A stretch of 64,000 nt of DNA from Nocardioides daedukensis (GTDB lineage Bacteria > Actinomycetota > Actinomycetes > Propionibacteriales > Nocardioidaceae). A program made the translations under genes and the position numbers. Each line of letters starts with the position of its first letter. The first letter of the stretch is position 1. The stretch lies in contig NZ_JACCAA010000001.1 of the NCBI RefSeq assembly GCF_013408415.1, forward strand, positions 2,418,001-2,482,000, given 5' to 3'. The notes under the pieces were generated by a model. It ran no database searches and was not told the origin of the DNA. It was given only the letters and a program-made list of their open reading frames with translations. Below are positions 52,265 to 59,553 of this stretch, piece by piece.

Positions 52265-52921
52265 GTGCCGACCGAACCAGACGCGACTCCTTGGGATTTT
52301 CCCGATCCCAGCGGTGTGCCCGACGACCTGGTCGCCCTCGGGGCCGACCTGCGCCCCGGCACCCTGCTGCGCGCCTATCGGTCGGGCTTCTTCCCGATGC
52401 CGGTCGACGGCGAGCTCGGCTGGTGGTCGCCGCAGCGCCGCGGGGTCCTGCCGCTGGACGGCGTACGCATCACCCGCTCGTTGCGCAAGTCCTGCAAGCA
52501 GTTCGAGATCCGCGTGGACACCGCATTCGAGGAGGTCATCGACGCCTGCGCCGACCCGTCGCGGGACGGCAGCTGGATCGAACCCGAGATCCGCACCGCC
52601 TACGTCGAGCTGCACCGGCTCGGCTGGGCGCACTCGGTCGAGGCCTGGCGCGACGGCGAGCTGGCCGGGGGACTGTACGGCGTTGCCGCGGGCGGACTCT
52701 TTGCCGGCGAGTCGATGTTCCACCGGGTCCGTGACGCCTCCAAGGTGGCCCTGGTCGGGCTGGTGGAGCTGCTCGACGACGGCCGCGAAGAACGGCTGGT
52801 CGACGTGCAGTGGCAGACCGATCACCTCGAGACGCTGGGCGTGGTGGAGATCGCGCGGGTCGACTACCTGGCTCGTCTGCGCGCGGCGCTCGCGCTGCCG
52901 CTGCCCGAGCGCTTCGACTGA
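52265..52921 (+). CDS. aat: Leucyl/phenylalanyl-tRNA-protein transferase
   Basis: 218 residues. The protein adds Leu or Phe to N-terminal Lys/Arg of proteins, marking them for ClpS/ClpAP-type degradation. YRSGFFPMPVDGELGWWSPQ, SWIEPEIRTAYVELHRLG, GGLYGVAAGGLFAGESMFH and DVQWQTDHLETLGVVEI are the conserved segments. The GTG start lies 6 bases after TAGGCT (52253-52258); its promoter interleaves with that of the divergent EcsC gene. Confidence 0.93.
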   Translation: MPTEPDATPWDFPDPSGVPDDLVALGADLRPGTLLRAYRSGFFPMPVDGELGWWSPQRRGVLPLDGVRITRSLRKSCKQFEIRVDTAFEEVIDACADPSRDGSWIEPEIRTAYVELHRLGWAHSVEAWRDGELAGGLYGVAAGGLFAGESMFHRVRDASKVALVGLVELLDDGREERLVDVQWQTDHLETLGVVEIARVDYLARLRAALALPLPERFD

Positions 52922-52967
52922 TGAGGCACCCTTGTCCACAGCGACCCACCCGTGAGGAATGAGCACG

Positions 52968-53462
52968 ATGAGCCGATTCACTCTTGCCTGCGCCGCCACA
53001 CTGATGGCGCTCGGCCTGCTCACCGCCTGTGGTGACGATTCGTCCGGGGGAGGAGCCACCCCGACCCCCGAGGGGACCAGCAGCGCCTCCCCGCAGCTTC
53101 CGGGCAGCGGCACGGACGCACCGGGCGCTCCGGAGGGTGAGTCGACCTCGGCCGACGACGGCCCCACGGTGCCGCTGCCGACGACGACTGTGAAGGGCAC
53201 GGACGCGCCGTACTGCCAGGCCGCCCTCGAGGCCGGGCTGGCCGCAGACATCCAGTCCCTGCGCAGCTCCATCACGGTGCTCGCCACCAGCCTGCCGAGC
53301 CGGGCCGACAAGGAGGTCGTCGAGGGGCTGGAGCTCCTGCGCGACCTCTATGCCGACGCCGACGACCTGGCCTCCGCGGGTGAGGTCTATGCCGACGCGT
53401 CGAAGTCCGAGCAGGCAAAGATGGACACCTACTTCGCCTTCCAGTCGAAGACGTGCGACTGA
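52968..53462 (+). CDS. Lipoprotein 1 of a four-gene tandem family
   Basis: 164 residues. Signal peptide with lipobox GLLTAC, then a low-complexity Ser/Pro/Gly/Thr linker of about 60 residues, then a helical domain of about 85 residues. The domain opens with a cysteine (APYCQAALEAG) and closes with another (AFQSKTCD), probably disulfide-bonded. The same plan, with a central GLELL/GFE segment, recurs in the next three genes. The ATG at 52968 is preferred to 52959 because GAGGA is then 9 bases upstream. Unknown function. Confidence 0.8.
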   Translation: MSRFTLACAATLMALGLLTACGDDSSGGGATPTPEGTSSASPQLPGSGTDAPGAPEGESTSADDGPTVPLPTTTVKGTDAPYCQAALEAGLAADIQSLRSSITVLATSLPSRADKEVVEGLELLRDLYADADDLASAGEVYADASKSEQAKMDTYFAFQSKTCD

Positions 53463-53578
53463 ACAAACGGTGTCGGCCGGAGTTTCTGAGAAGATCTTGA
53501 GAATGGCATGTGTAGAAACAGGCCTGGGTGGGCAGGGTGCCCTCGATATCCCTGAGTAGTTCACTGGAAGGTGAAAAA

Positions 53579-53944
53579 ATGCGTACCAAGCGACTTGCAC
53601 TCGTCGGAGCCAGCCTTGTCCTGATGGGCGGCATGACCGCGGCGTGTGGTGGTGGCGCTTCGGGTGCGCCCGACGACGCCTCCAAGAAGGAGTTCTGCGC
53701 CGCCGTAAAGAAGACCGGTGAGCAGGGCAGCGACGCTGACAAGATCAAGGACGCCTACGAGGACCTGGTCGAGGTCGGCACCCCCAAGGGCATGCCGGAC
53801 GACGCCCGCAAGGGCTTCGAGGTCTTCGCTGACGCCATCGACGAGGCGGACGAGGACGACAAGGAAGCCCCCTACGAGGGCGACAAGGACAAGGAGAAGC
53901 AGGTCGAGGCCTACTTCACCTACGTGGGCGAGACCTGCAGCTGA
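53579..53944 (+). CDS. Lipoprotein 2 of the tandem family
   Basis: 121 residues. Lipobox MTAAC follows MRTKRLALVGASLVLMGG; only a short linker separates it from the domain. KEFCAAVKKTG opens and YVGETCS closes the domain, with DARKGFEVFADAIDEADEDD between. Strongly acidic. The Shine-Dalgarno GGAAGG lies just before the ATG. A hairpin terminator follows at 53957. Confidence 0.82.
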   Translation: MRTKRLALVGASLVLMGGMTAACGGGASGAPDDASKKEFCAAVKKTGEQGSDADKIKDAYEDLVEVGTPKGMPDDARKGFEVFADAIDEADEDDKEAPYEGDKDKEKQVEAYFTYVGETCS

Positions 53945-53956
53945 TCTGATCACGCC

Positions 53957-53996
53957 GTACGGGCGTCACCGGCCTCAACGCCGGTGGCGCCCGTAC
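53957..53996 (+). terminator. Hairpin terminator after lipoprotein 2
   Basis: 17-bp arms (GTACGGGCGTCACCGGC against 53980-53996, one mismatch) with a 6-base loop, 13 bp after the stop codon. Confidence 0.75.
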
Positions 53997-54082
53997 GTCG
54001 TTCCGGCACCGCGGTTCGCGGCGGGCTTGGCACCGTTGCGTAGCGTCGGGTCGCGAGTCACATCAACTGGTCCATCCGTGCG

Positions 54083-54116
54083 CGTTCAGCCCACAAGGTT
54101 GTGGGCACGCTGAACG
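54083..54116 (+). promoter_or_regulatory. Hairpin in the leader of lipoprotein 3
   Basis: CGTTCAG-CCCACAA at 54083-54096 pairs with TTGTGGG (54099-54105) and CTGAACG (54110-54116), with a 4-base bulge. It lies 57 bp before the ATG at 54174 and may be a terminator or a leader structure. Confidence 0.4.
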
Positions 54117-54173
54117 TGCGAACCCCGGAACCCGATTCCGATGGACCCGAACCCCAGAAGGTTGAGATTCACA

Positions 54174-54671
54174 ATGCGCACCACGCGACTTTCCCTCGTT
54201 GCCGCGAGCCTCGTTCTGCTCGGCGGGATGACCGCTGCCTGCGGCGAGGACGACAAGGACAGCGACAAGAAGAGCGACTCGAACAACTCCGCCTCGCCGA
54301 CCCCCGGTCCTGAGTCCGAAGGCACCGAGGAGGAGTCTCCCGCGACTCCTGAGGAGAGCCAGCCGGCGGCCGACGGCGAACTGGCCGCGTTCTGCCAGGC
54401 CGTCGTGGCGGCCGGCCAGGCCGAGTCCAGCGGCGACTACAAGAAGGCTCAGGAAGCCTGGGATGCGTTGCACGACATCGAGCCCCCGGCCGACATCCCG
54501 GCCGATGCCAAGGAAGGGTTCGACTTCTATCACGAGGTCCTGACCGGCTCGAAGGACGCGGAGACCGCGAAGAAGGCCTTCGACGCCAACCCGGACGCCA
54601 AGAAGAACCTCCAGGCGTTCTCGGGCTGGATCGGCCCCAAGTGCGCCGATGCCCTCGGCGGACAGCAGTGA
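54174..54671 (+). CDS. Lipoprotein 3 of the tandem family
   Basis: 165 residues. Its first 24 residues (MRTTRLSLVAASLVLLGGMT, then AACG) are nearly the same as those of lipoprotein 2. A Glu/Ser/Pro-rich linker of about 45 residues leads to the domain, which opens AAFCQAVVAAG, contains DAKEGFDFYHEVL and ends GWIGPKCADALGGQQ. AGAAGG precedes the ATG. Duplication with its neighbours is evident; function unknown. Confidence 0.82.
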   Translation: MRTTRLSLVAASLVLLGGMTAACGEDDKDSDKKSDSNNSASPTPGPESEGTEEESPATPEESQPAADGELAAFCQAVVAAGQAESSGDYKKAQEAWDALHDIEPPADIPADAKEGFDFYHEVLTGSKDAETAKKAFDANPDAKKNLQAFSGWIGPKCADALGGQQ

Positions 54672-54820
54672 CGTCCTGCCACTGAGCAGCCCGGGTGCGG
54701 GTGTCGCGGTCTGATGACCGGGGCACCCGCTCCTGCATTTCAGGGGTCGTCGTGGCGGGCCGACCGATCGTCCGTCATGATGAACGAGGTCCAGAGTCCA
54801 CGATCGCCAGGAGAACCCAC

Positions 54821-55195
54821 ATGCGGCTGGTTGCCATCGCCTCCGTGTTCGCCATCGCTCTGACTGCGGCGGGGTGCACCAACGAGGACAAGTCCGACAA
54901 CCGTCCGGACGAGGGCACGACCCAGCTGAGCGCGAAGGAGTTCTGCGAGGAGCTCGACGCCGCCCAGGAGCGGGAACGACTCAAGGATCTGCAGAAGGAC
55001 GTCGCCGCGATCCAGGAGGCCGGCATCGTCCGCAAGGACGTGCCCTCAGAGGTCCGCGAGGGCTTCGAGCTGTGGGCCGGGATCGTGGAGATCGTCTTCG
55101 AGAAGCGTGCCATCGCCCAGGTCGAGGAGGACGTCAGCGAGCTCGAGAGCCTGCAGCTGAAGGCCTATCACGACTGGGTCGACAAGAACTGCTGA
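54821..55195 (+). CDS. Lipoprotein 4 of the tandem family
   Basis: 124 residues, lipobox TAAGC, short linker. The domain opens KEFCEELDAAQ, contains EVREGFELWAGIVEIV and ends YHDWVDKNC, so both cysteines and the central GFE motif are kept. CAGGAGA lies 6-8 bases before the ATG. It is the most diverged copy. Confidence 0.8.
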   Translation: MRLVAIASVFAIALTAAGCTNEDKSDNRPDEGTTQLSAKEFCEELDAAQERERLKDLQKDVAAIQEAGIVRKDVPSEVREGFELWAGIVEIVFEKRAIAQVEEDVSELESLQLKAYHDWVDKNC

Positions 55196-55215
55196 TCAGC
55201 TGGTCCCGCACTGCG

Positions 55216-55548
55216 TCAGAGGACCTGCGGGTCCTGACCGGTCTCGCTGAGCATCGGTCGTCCGGCCGCCGCCCAGTCGAGCATGCCGCCGTCGAGGTTC
55301 ACCACGTCGCGCCCCTGGCTCACCAGCCACGCGGATGCCTGTGCGGAGCGGCCGCCGACCTTGCACACCACCAGGGTCTGCTCGAGGGGTACGTCGTCGA
55401 GTCGCTCGCCGAGCTCCATCATCGGGATGTGCAGGGCGCCCTCGATGTGGCCGGCCCTCCACTCGGCGTCCTCGCGGACGTCGAGGACGTGGAGGCCTGC
55501 GGGAAGCGGGTTGGGGACGGCGTCGATGCTCACGGTGGGAACTCGCAT
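55216..55548 (-). CDS. Rhodanese-domain protein
   Basis: 110 residues, a single rhodanese domain. HVLDVREDAEWRAGHIEGAL is the N-terminal signature and LVVCKVGGRSAQASAWL the active loop, with Cys62 as the persulfide site. It transfers sulfur to thiols or cyanide; the acceptor is unknown. TAGGCT at 55556-55561 lies 7 bases before the ATG. Confidence 0.92.
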   Translation of the reverse strand: MRVPTVSIDAVPNPLPAGLHVLDVREDAEWRAGHIEGALHIPMMELGERLDDVPLEQTLVVCKVGGRSAQASAWLVSQGRDVVNLDGGMLDWAAAGRPMLSETGQDPQVL

Positions 55549-55571
55549 GGGACCCAGCCTACGGACTGCAG

Positions 55572-56453
55572 CTACTTGAGGAACTTGCTGGTCCGTCGAT
55601 CTGCGAGCGGCTTTCCGCCGGTCTGGCAGGTCGCGCAATATTGCAGGCTCGAGTCCGCGAACGACACCTCCCGCACGATGTCGCCACACACCGGGCACGC
55701 CTTGCCGGTCTTGCCGTGCACGGCCAGGTTCGACTTCTTCTCACCCTTGAGCTCGCTCATCGCCACGCCGTCCGCGCGCTGCACGGCGGCGGAGAGCACG
55801 TCGCGGATCGCCGCGTGCAGCAGCGCGACCTGGTCGGCGTCGAGTGAGCTGGCCGGCGTGAACGGGGACATCTTCGCGGCATGCAGGAGCTCGTCCGAAT
55901 AGGCGTTCCCGATGCCGGCGATGGTGCCCTGGTGGCGCAACACGCCCTTGAGTTGCGAGCGACCGGCGTCGGTGAGGATCTGCTGCAGGACATCGACAGT
56001 GAACGCGTCGTCCAGGGGATCGGGGCCGAGGCGGGCGATGCCCTCGACGTCCTGCGGTGAGCGTACGACGTACAGCGCGAGACTCTTCTTGGTCCCGGCC
56101 TCGGTGATGTCGAGCCCGCTGCGCTCGTCGGTTTCGGGGTCGTCGAGCACGATCCGGACCGCGAGCGGTGACTTTCCACCAGGGCGTGGTGGGGTCTCGG
56201 GGACCTCGTCGCGCCAACGGATCCAACCGGCGCGTGCCAGGTGGACGATCAGGTGGATGCCGCCTGTGGAGATGTCGATGAACTTGCCGTGTCGCGTGAC
56301 GCCCTCGACGAAGGTGCCCTCCACGGCGGAGAGCGGCGGGTCGAAGGTCTTCAGCGCGCTGAACGCGGCAAGGTGGACGGCGCTGATCACGCGACCGTCG
56401 AGGCGGGCGGCCAGGTCGTGGGTCAGTGCCTCGACCTCGGGCAACTCGGGCAT
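55572..56453 (-). CDS. Fpg/Nei-family DNA glycosylase
   Basis: 293 residues. MPELPEVEALTHDLAARL supplies the catalytic Pro2 and Glu3. The helix-two-turn-helix is GTIAGIGNAYSDELLHAAK, and the C-terminal zinc finger is KACPVCGDIV with YCATCQTGGKPLADRR. It excises oxidised bases and nicks the strand. The general sequence is closer to actinobacterial Nei-like proteins than to MutM, but this is a judgement without alignment. TAGGCT at 56461-56466 is 7 bases before the ATG. Confidence 0.92.
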   Translation of the reverse strand: MPELPEVEALTHDLAARLDGRVISAVHLAAFSALKTFDPPLSAVEGTFVEGVTRHGKFIDISTGGIHLIVHLARAGWIRWRDEVPETPPRPGGKSPLAVRIVLDDPETDERSGLDITEAGTKKSLALYVVRSPQDVEGIARLGPDPLDDAFTVDVLQQILTDAGRSQLKGVLRHQGTIAGIGNAYSDELLHAAKMSPFTPASSLDADQVALLHAAIRDVLSAAVQRADGVAMSELKGEKKSNLAVHGKTGKACPVCGDIVREVSFADSSLQYCATCQTGGKPLADRRTSKFLK

Positions 56454-56462
56454 GTCGGCCAG

Positions 56463-56513
56463 CCTAGTCGGGTGTTCAGCCTGGTCGGGTGATCTGCCTG
56501 GTCGGGTGATCTG
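56463..56513. repeat. Three 17-bp tandem units
   Basis: CCTAGTCGGGTGTTCAG (56463), then CCTGGTCGGGTGATCTG at 56480 and again at 56497. They lie directly upstream of the glycosylase gene; the first unit overlaps its -10 box. Possibly regulatory, possibly slippage. Confidence 0.7.
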
Positions 56514-56559
56514 CGGCGAAGCGATGACAAGCGGGCAGGACCGGCCGCATCATGGAGGG

Positions 56560-56859
56560 GTGAGTGCACTGCCGATCCCCACGCCACTGCCCCAGACGGG
56601 CTCGATCTTCGTCGACTCCCGCGGCGGCGGACGTGCCATGCGCCTTTCCTGGCACCACGACGCCGGCCTGGTCGTGCTATCGCTGTGGCGCGAGAACGTC
56701 TGTGCCGGGTCCTTCCGGCTCGGCGTCGACGAGGTGCCGGAACTGATCGAGGCGCTGCGGAGCGGTCTGGACACGGCGTACTCCCTGGCGGCGGGACACC
56801 GGGCCCATGAGCGTGCGGCCGCTGGCGACCTGTCCGGTGATTTGTCCGGAGCCTCCTGA
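56560..56859 (+). CDS. Small conserved protein of unknown function
   Basis: 99 residues with a short Pro-rich start (PIPTPLPQTGSIFV), then RAMRLSWHHDAGLVVLSLWR and VCAGSFRLGVDEVPELIEAL. I recall similar short proteins widely in Actinobacteria, but no activity is known. The GTG at 56560 has a GGAGG too close to work as a Shine-Dalgarno; a CATCAT at 56548-56553 six bases upstream could be a -10 of a leaderless mRNA. An ATG at 56524 is the alternative. Confidence 0.7.
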   Translation: MSALPIPTPLPQTGSIFVDSRGGGRAMRLSWHHDAGLVVLSLWRENVCAGSFRLGVDEVPELIEALRSGLDTAYSLAAGHRAHERAAAGDLSGDLSGAS

Positions 56860-56915
56860 TACGACTCGCTAGGAATGTCTACGGACTTTGCTAGACAGCC
56901 CGATAGCCTCCAATC

Positions 56916-58130
56916 GTGGACCCGATCAGGAACCCCTACGCGCCCGGCGCCGGCCAGCGGCCGCCCGAGCTCGCCGGTCGCGACGAGCAGCTCGCCGCCT
57001 TCGACGTCGTGCTCGAGCGCGTGGCTCGGGGGCGTCCGGAGCGTTCCCTGGTCCTGACCGGACTGCGCGGTGTCGGCAAGACCGTCCTGCTCAACGCGCT
57101 CCGCTCGTCCGCGGTGCGTCGGCACTGGGGGACCGGCAAGCTCGAGGCGCGTCCCGACCAGGGCCTGCGGCGCCCACTGTCTTCTGCCCTGCACCAGGCG
57201 ATCCGCGAGCTCGGCCACCCCCAGGAGGACGACGTCGACCACGTGCTCGGCGTGATCCGGTCCTTCGCCCAGCGCGACGCCGGCCCCAACGCCAGGCTGC
57301 GTGAGCAGTGGAACCCGGGGATCGATGCGCCCCTGGTGAAGGGTCGCGCGGACTCCGGTGACATCGAGATCGACCTGGTCGAGCTGTTCACCGACATCGG
57401 CGGGCTCGCTGCCGACGTCGGCAAGGGCGTCGCGGTCTTCATCGACGAGATGCAGGACCTCGGGCCCGACGACGTCTCCGCGCTGTGCGCCGCCTGCCAC
57501 GAGATCAGCCAGTCCGGCCTACCGGTGATCGTGGTCGGTGCGGGACTGCCGCACCTTCCGGCGGTGCTGTCGGCGTCGAAGTCCTATTCCGAGCGGCTCT
57601 TCCGCTATCAACGCATCGACCGACTCTCCCGCGAGGCCGCGGACCGCGCGCTCTCCGCGCCCGCCGAGGACGAGGACGCCTGCTTCACCGAGGACGCGCT
57701 GGGGCAGATGTATGCCGTCACCGGCGGCTATCCCTATTTCATCCAGGCCTATGGCAAGGCGGTGTGGGACCAGGCGCCCCGCTCGCCGATCACTGCGGAG
57801 GACGTCGCGGTTGCGGCGCCCGAGGCGGAGGAGGAGCTCGCGGTCGGCTTCTTCGGCAGTCGCTTCGAGCGGGCCACGCCCGGCGAGCGCGACTACCTGC
57901 GGGCGATGGCCGATGCCGCGATCGCGATTGCCGCCTCAGGTGACGAGGAGCTGGACGACATCGGGTCGGTGCCGACCTCGGATGTGGCCACGGCGCTCGG
58001 CAAGAAGCCTCAGTCCCTCTCCCCGGCCCGCGATGCGTTGTTGAAGAAGGGGCTGATCTATTCGGGGGAGCGCGGCCGGATCGCTTTCACCGTGCCGCAC
58101 TTCGGGCGTTATCTGCGCGACCACGCCTGA
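56916..58130 (+). CDS. AAA-type ATPase, stand-alone
   Basis: 404 residues. Walker A is LTGLRGVGKTVLL (about 49-61) and Walker B VAVFIDEMQDLGPDD (about 173-187). GYPYFIQAYGKAVWD and a C-terminal winged-helix (DVATALGKKPQSLSPARDAL, near 360-380) resemble the archaeal-type/STAND ATPases common in Actinobacteria. TAGCCT at 56904-56909 lies 6 bases before the GTG. No partner gene is obvious, so whether it is a regulator or a defence protein cannot be said. Confidence 0.8.
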   Translation: MDPIRNPYAPGAGQRPPELAGRDEQLAAFDVVLERVARGRPERSLVLTGLRGVGKTVLLNALRSSAVRRHWGTGKLEARPDQGLRRPLSSALHQAIRELGHPQEDDVDHVLGVIRSFAQRDAGPNARLREQWNPGIDAPLVKGRADSGDIEIDLVELFTDIGGLAADVGKGVAVFIDEMQDLGPDDVSALCAACHEISQSGLPVIVVGAGLPHLPAVLSASKSYSERLFRYQRIDRLSREAADRALSAPAEDEDACFTEDALGQMYAVTGGYPYFIQAYGKAVWDQAPRSPITAEDVAVAAPEAEEELAVGFFGSRFERATPGERDYLRAMADAAIAIAASGDEELDDIGSVPTSDVATALGKKPQSLSPARDALLKKGLIYSGERGRIAFTVPHFGRYLRDHA

Positions 58131-58148
58131 GTTGGCCGCGCCTGCACC

Positions 58149-58463
58149 TCAATGCAGGAACTTCAGCCCCGCCACACAACCCACGATCCCGGCCAGCAGC
58201 AGGATCCGCAGGGCGGTGACCGGCTCCTCGCCGGTGACCATCGCCCAGACCACGGTGAGGGTCGCGCCGATGCCCACCCACACGGCGTACGACGTCCCGG
58301 TCGGCAACTCACGCATCGCCCAGGCCAGCCCACCCATGCTGACCAGCAAGGCAGCGAAGAATACGACGGACGGGCCGAGCCTGCTCAGTCCCTCGGACTT
58401 GCCCAGAGCGGTGGCCCAGACGGCTTCGAAGGCTCCGGAGACGATGAGGACGAACCACGACAT
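58149..58463 (-). CDS. sugE: SMR-family guanidinium exporter (SugE/Gdx)
   Basis: 104 residues with four membrane helices. Glu13 in GAFEAVWATALGKSEGLSR is the central proton/substrate site, and PTGTSYAVWVGIGA is the helix 3-4 motif of the Gdx subgroup rather than EmrE. A guanidine-III riboswitch lies directly upstream (58478-58519), which strongly supports guanidinium as the substrate. AGGAG in the 14 bp between riboswitch and ATG is the ribosome binding site the switch would control. Confidence 0.93.
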   Translation of the reverse strand: MSWFVLIVSGAFEAVWATALGKSEGLSRLGPSVVFFAALLVSMGGLAWAMRELPTGTSYAVWVGIGATLTVVWAMVTGEEPVTALRILLLAGIVGCVAGLKFLH

Positions 58464-58477
58464 GACTGCTCCTTCGA

Positions 58478-58519
58478 GCCAGTCTTGTCGCGTGCCGGGT
58501 ACTGGGTGCCCTCGTCCGG
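58478..58519 (-). ncRNA. Guanidine-III (ykkC-III) riboswitch
   Basis: Read on the minus strand, the segment contains CCGGACGAGG, GTACCCGG and GACAAGAC in this order and spacing, the conserved core of the guanidine-III class as I know it from Thermobifida fusca. The downstream part overlaps the region leading to the sugE Shine-Dalgarno, fitting translational control. Guanidine would open the site and switch on its own exporter. Confidence 0.85.
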
Positions 58520-58585
58520 GGGCCGGTGGTGGCCCTCCTCGCACTATGCCACCTCGCGTGGCACCGGTCTGCATACTGGAGGGCA

Positions 58586-59395
58586 ATGCCTGAAGAAAAG
58601 CCCAAACTAGAGATCGACTGGGTCAAGACCCTCGCTGGTGCGCTGGCGGCGGTCTCCTCGGCCGTGCTGCTGTCCACTCTCGGGGCGGCCGGCACGTTGA
58701 TCGGCGCCGCACTCGGATCGATCACCCTGACCGTCACCAGCGCCTTCTACTCCCAGGGTCTGGCGAAGAGCCGACAGAAGCTCGCCACCGCGCAGGAGCT
58801 CGCCCAACGCTCGGTCGGGATCGCCCAGTCGGAGGTACGCCGCGCCGGGAACGTCGCCAACCCAGCGCGCGCCGAAACACATTTGGAGCGTGCCGACCAG
58901 AAGTTGGAGAGCGCGCGCTCAGAGCTGGACAACGCGATCGAGGAGACCACCCCGACCGCCTGGCGCGACCGGCTCAAGCTGCTGCCCTGGAAGCAGATCG
59001 CACTGTGGACCGCTGGCGTCTTCCTGGTCGCGTTGCTCGTGATCACCGCCTTTGAAGTGATCACCGGCCGCAGCGTCGGCTCTTTCACCGGGGGCACCGA
59101 CGGCAAGGGCGGGACGTCGATCGGCAGGGTCACCGGCGGCGGCGACTCCTCGCCACGTCGCGAGGACGAGCGACCGACCGAGCAACCCACCGATGAGGTG
59201 GAGCCGAGTCTCGAGCCGAGCGAGACCACCGGTGATCTCCCGTCACAGGAACCTGGCGAACAGTCGAGCGGGACCACGTCTGAGACACCGAGCGCGGAGC
59301 CGAGCCCGGAGGCCACGAGCCGGACACCCGTGCCCACGCCGACGCTCGCACCTGAACCGGCGCCGCCGCCCGTGGAGACCCTGCCCCCGGACTGA
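58586..59395 (+). CDS. Membrane protein with Pro/Glu/Thr-rich C-terminal tail
   Basis: 269 residues. Hydrophobic helices at about 15-55 (TLAGALAAVSSAVLLSTLGA, then AGTLIGAALGSITLTVTSAF), a charged helical stretch with coiled-coil potential (about 60-120, KLATAQELAQRSVGIAQSEV), a further helix (IALWTAGVFLVALLVITAF, about 133-151), then a disordered acidic tail of about 110 residues rich in Pro, Ser, Thr and Glu. No family is recognised. GGAGGG precedes the ATG. It is divergent from the sugE riboswitch. Confidence 0.72.
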   Translation: MPEEKPKLEIDWVKTLAGALAAVSSAVLLSTLGAAGTLIGAALGSITLTVTSAFYSQGLAKSRQKLATAQELAQRSVGIAQSEVRRAGNVANPARAETHLERADQKLESARSELDNAIEETTPTAWRDRLKLLPWKQIALWTAGVFLVALLVITAFEVITGRSVGSFTGGTDGKGGTSIGRVTGGGDSSPRREDERPTEQPTDEVEPSLEPSETTGDLPSQEPGEQSSGTTSETPSAEPSPEATSRTPVPTPTLAPEPAPPPVETLPPD

Positions 59396-59399
59396 CCGC

Positions 59400-59553
59400 C
59401 AACCGGCGTTTCTTGCGCGCCGAACCGGCAGTTCTTGCGCGTCGAACCGGCAGTTCTTGCGCGTCGAACCGGCAGTTCTTGCGTGCGCCGAGCCGGTCAG
59501 CGCCGTGCGTCACCGCAACAAGTGCCCGTTGGACGCGCAACAAGTGCAGGTTC
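59400..59553. repeat. Mirrored intergenic array with 22-bp period
   Basis: Units starting CAACCGGC/GAACCGGCAGTTCTTGCG lie at 59400, 59422, 59444 and 59466, exactly 22 bp apart. After a decayed stretch come two inverted units whose GCCCGTTG and GCAGGTTC ends fall at 59524 and 59546, again 22 bp apart. It fills the gap between converging genes. The benE stop TGA (59552-59554) lies in the last inverted unit. Confidence 0.88.

Noticed and set aside
58149..58463. Multidrug SMR pump of EmrE/QacE type
   Set aside because: The guanidine-III riboswitch and Gdx-type motifs favour guanidinium export.
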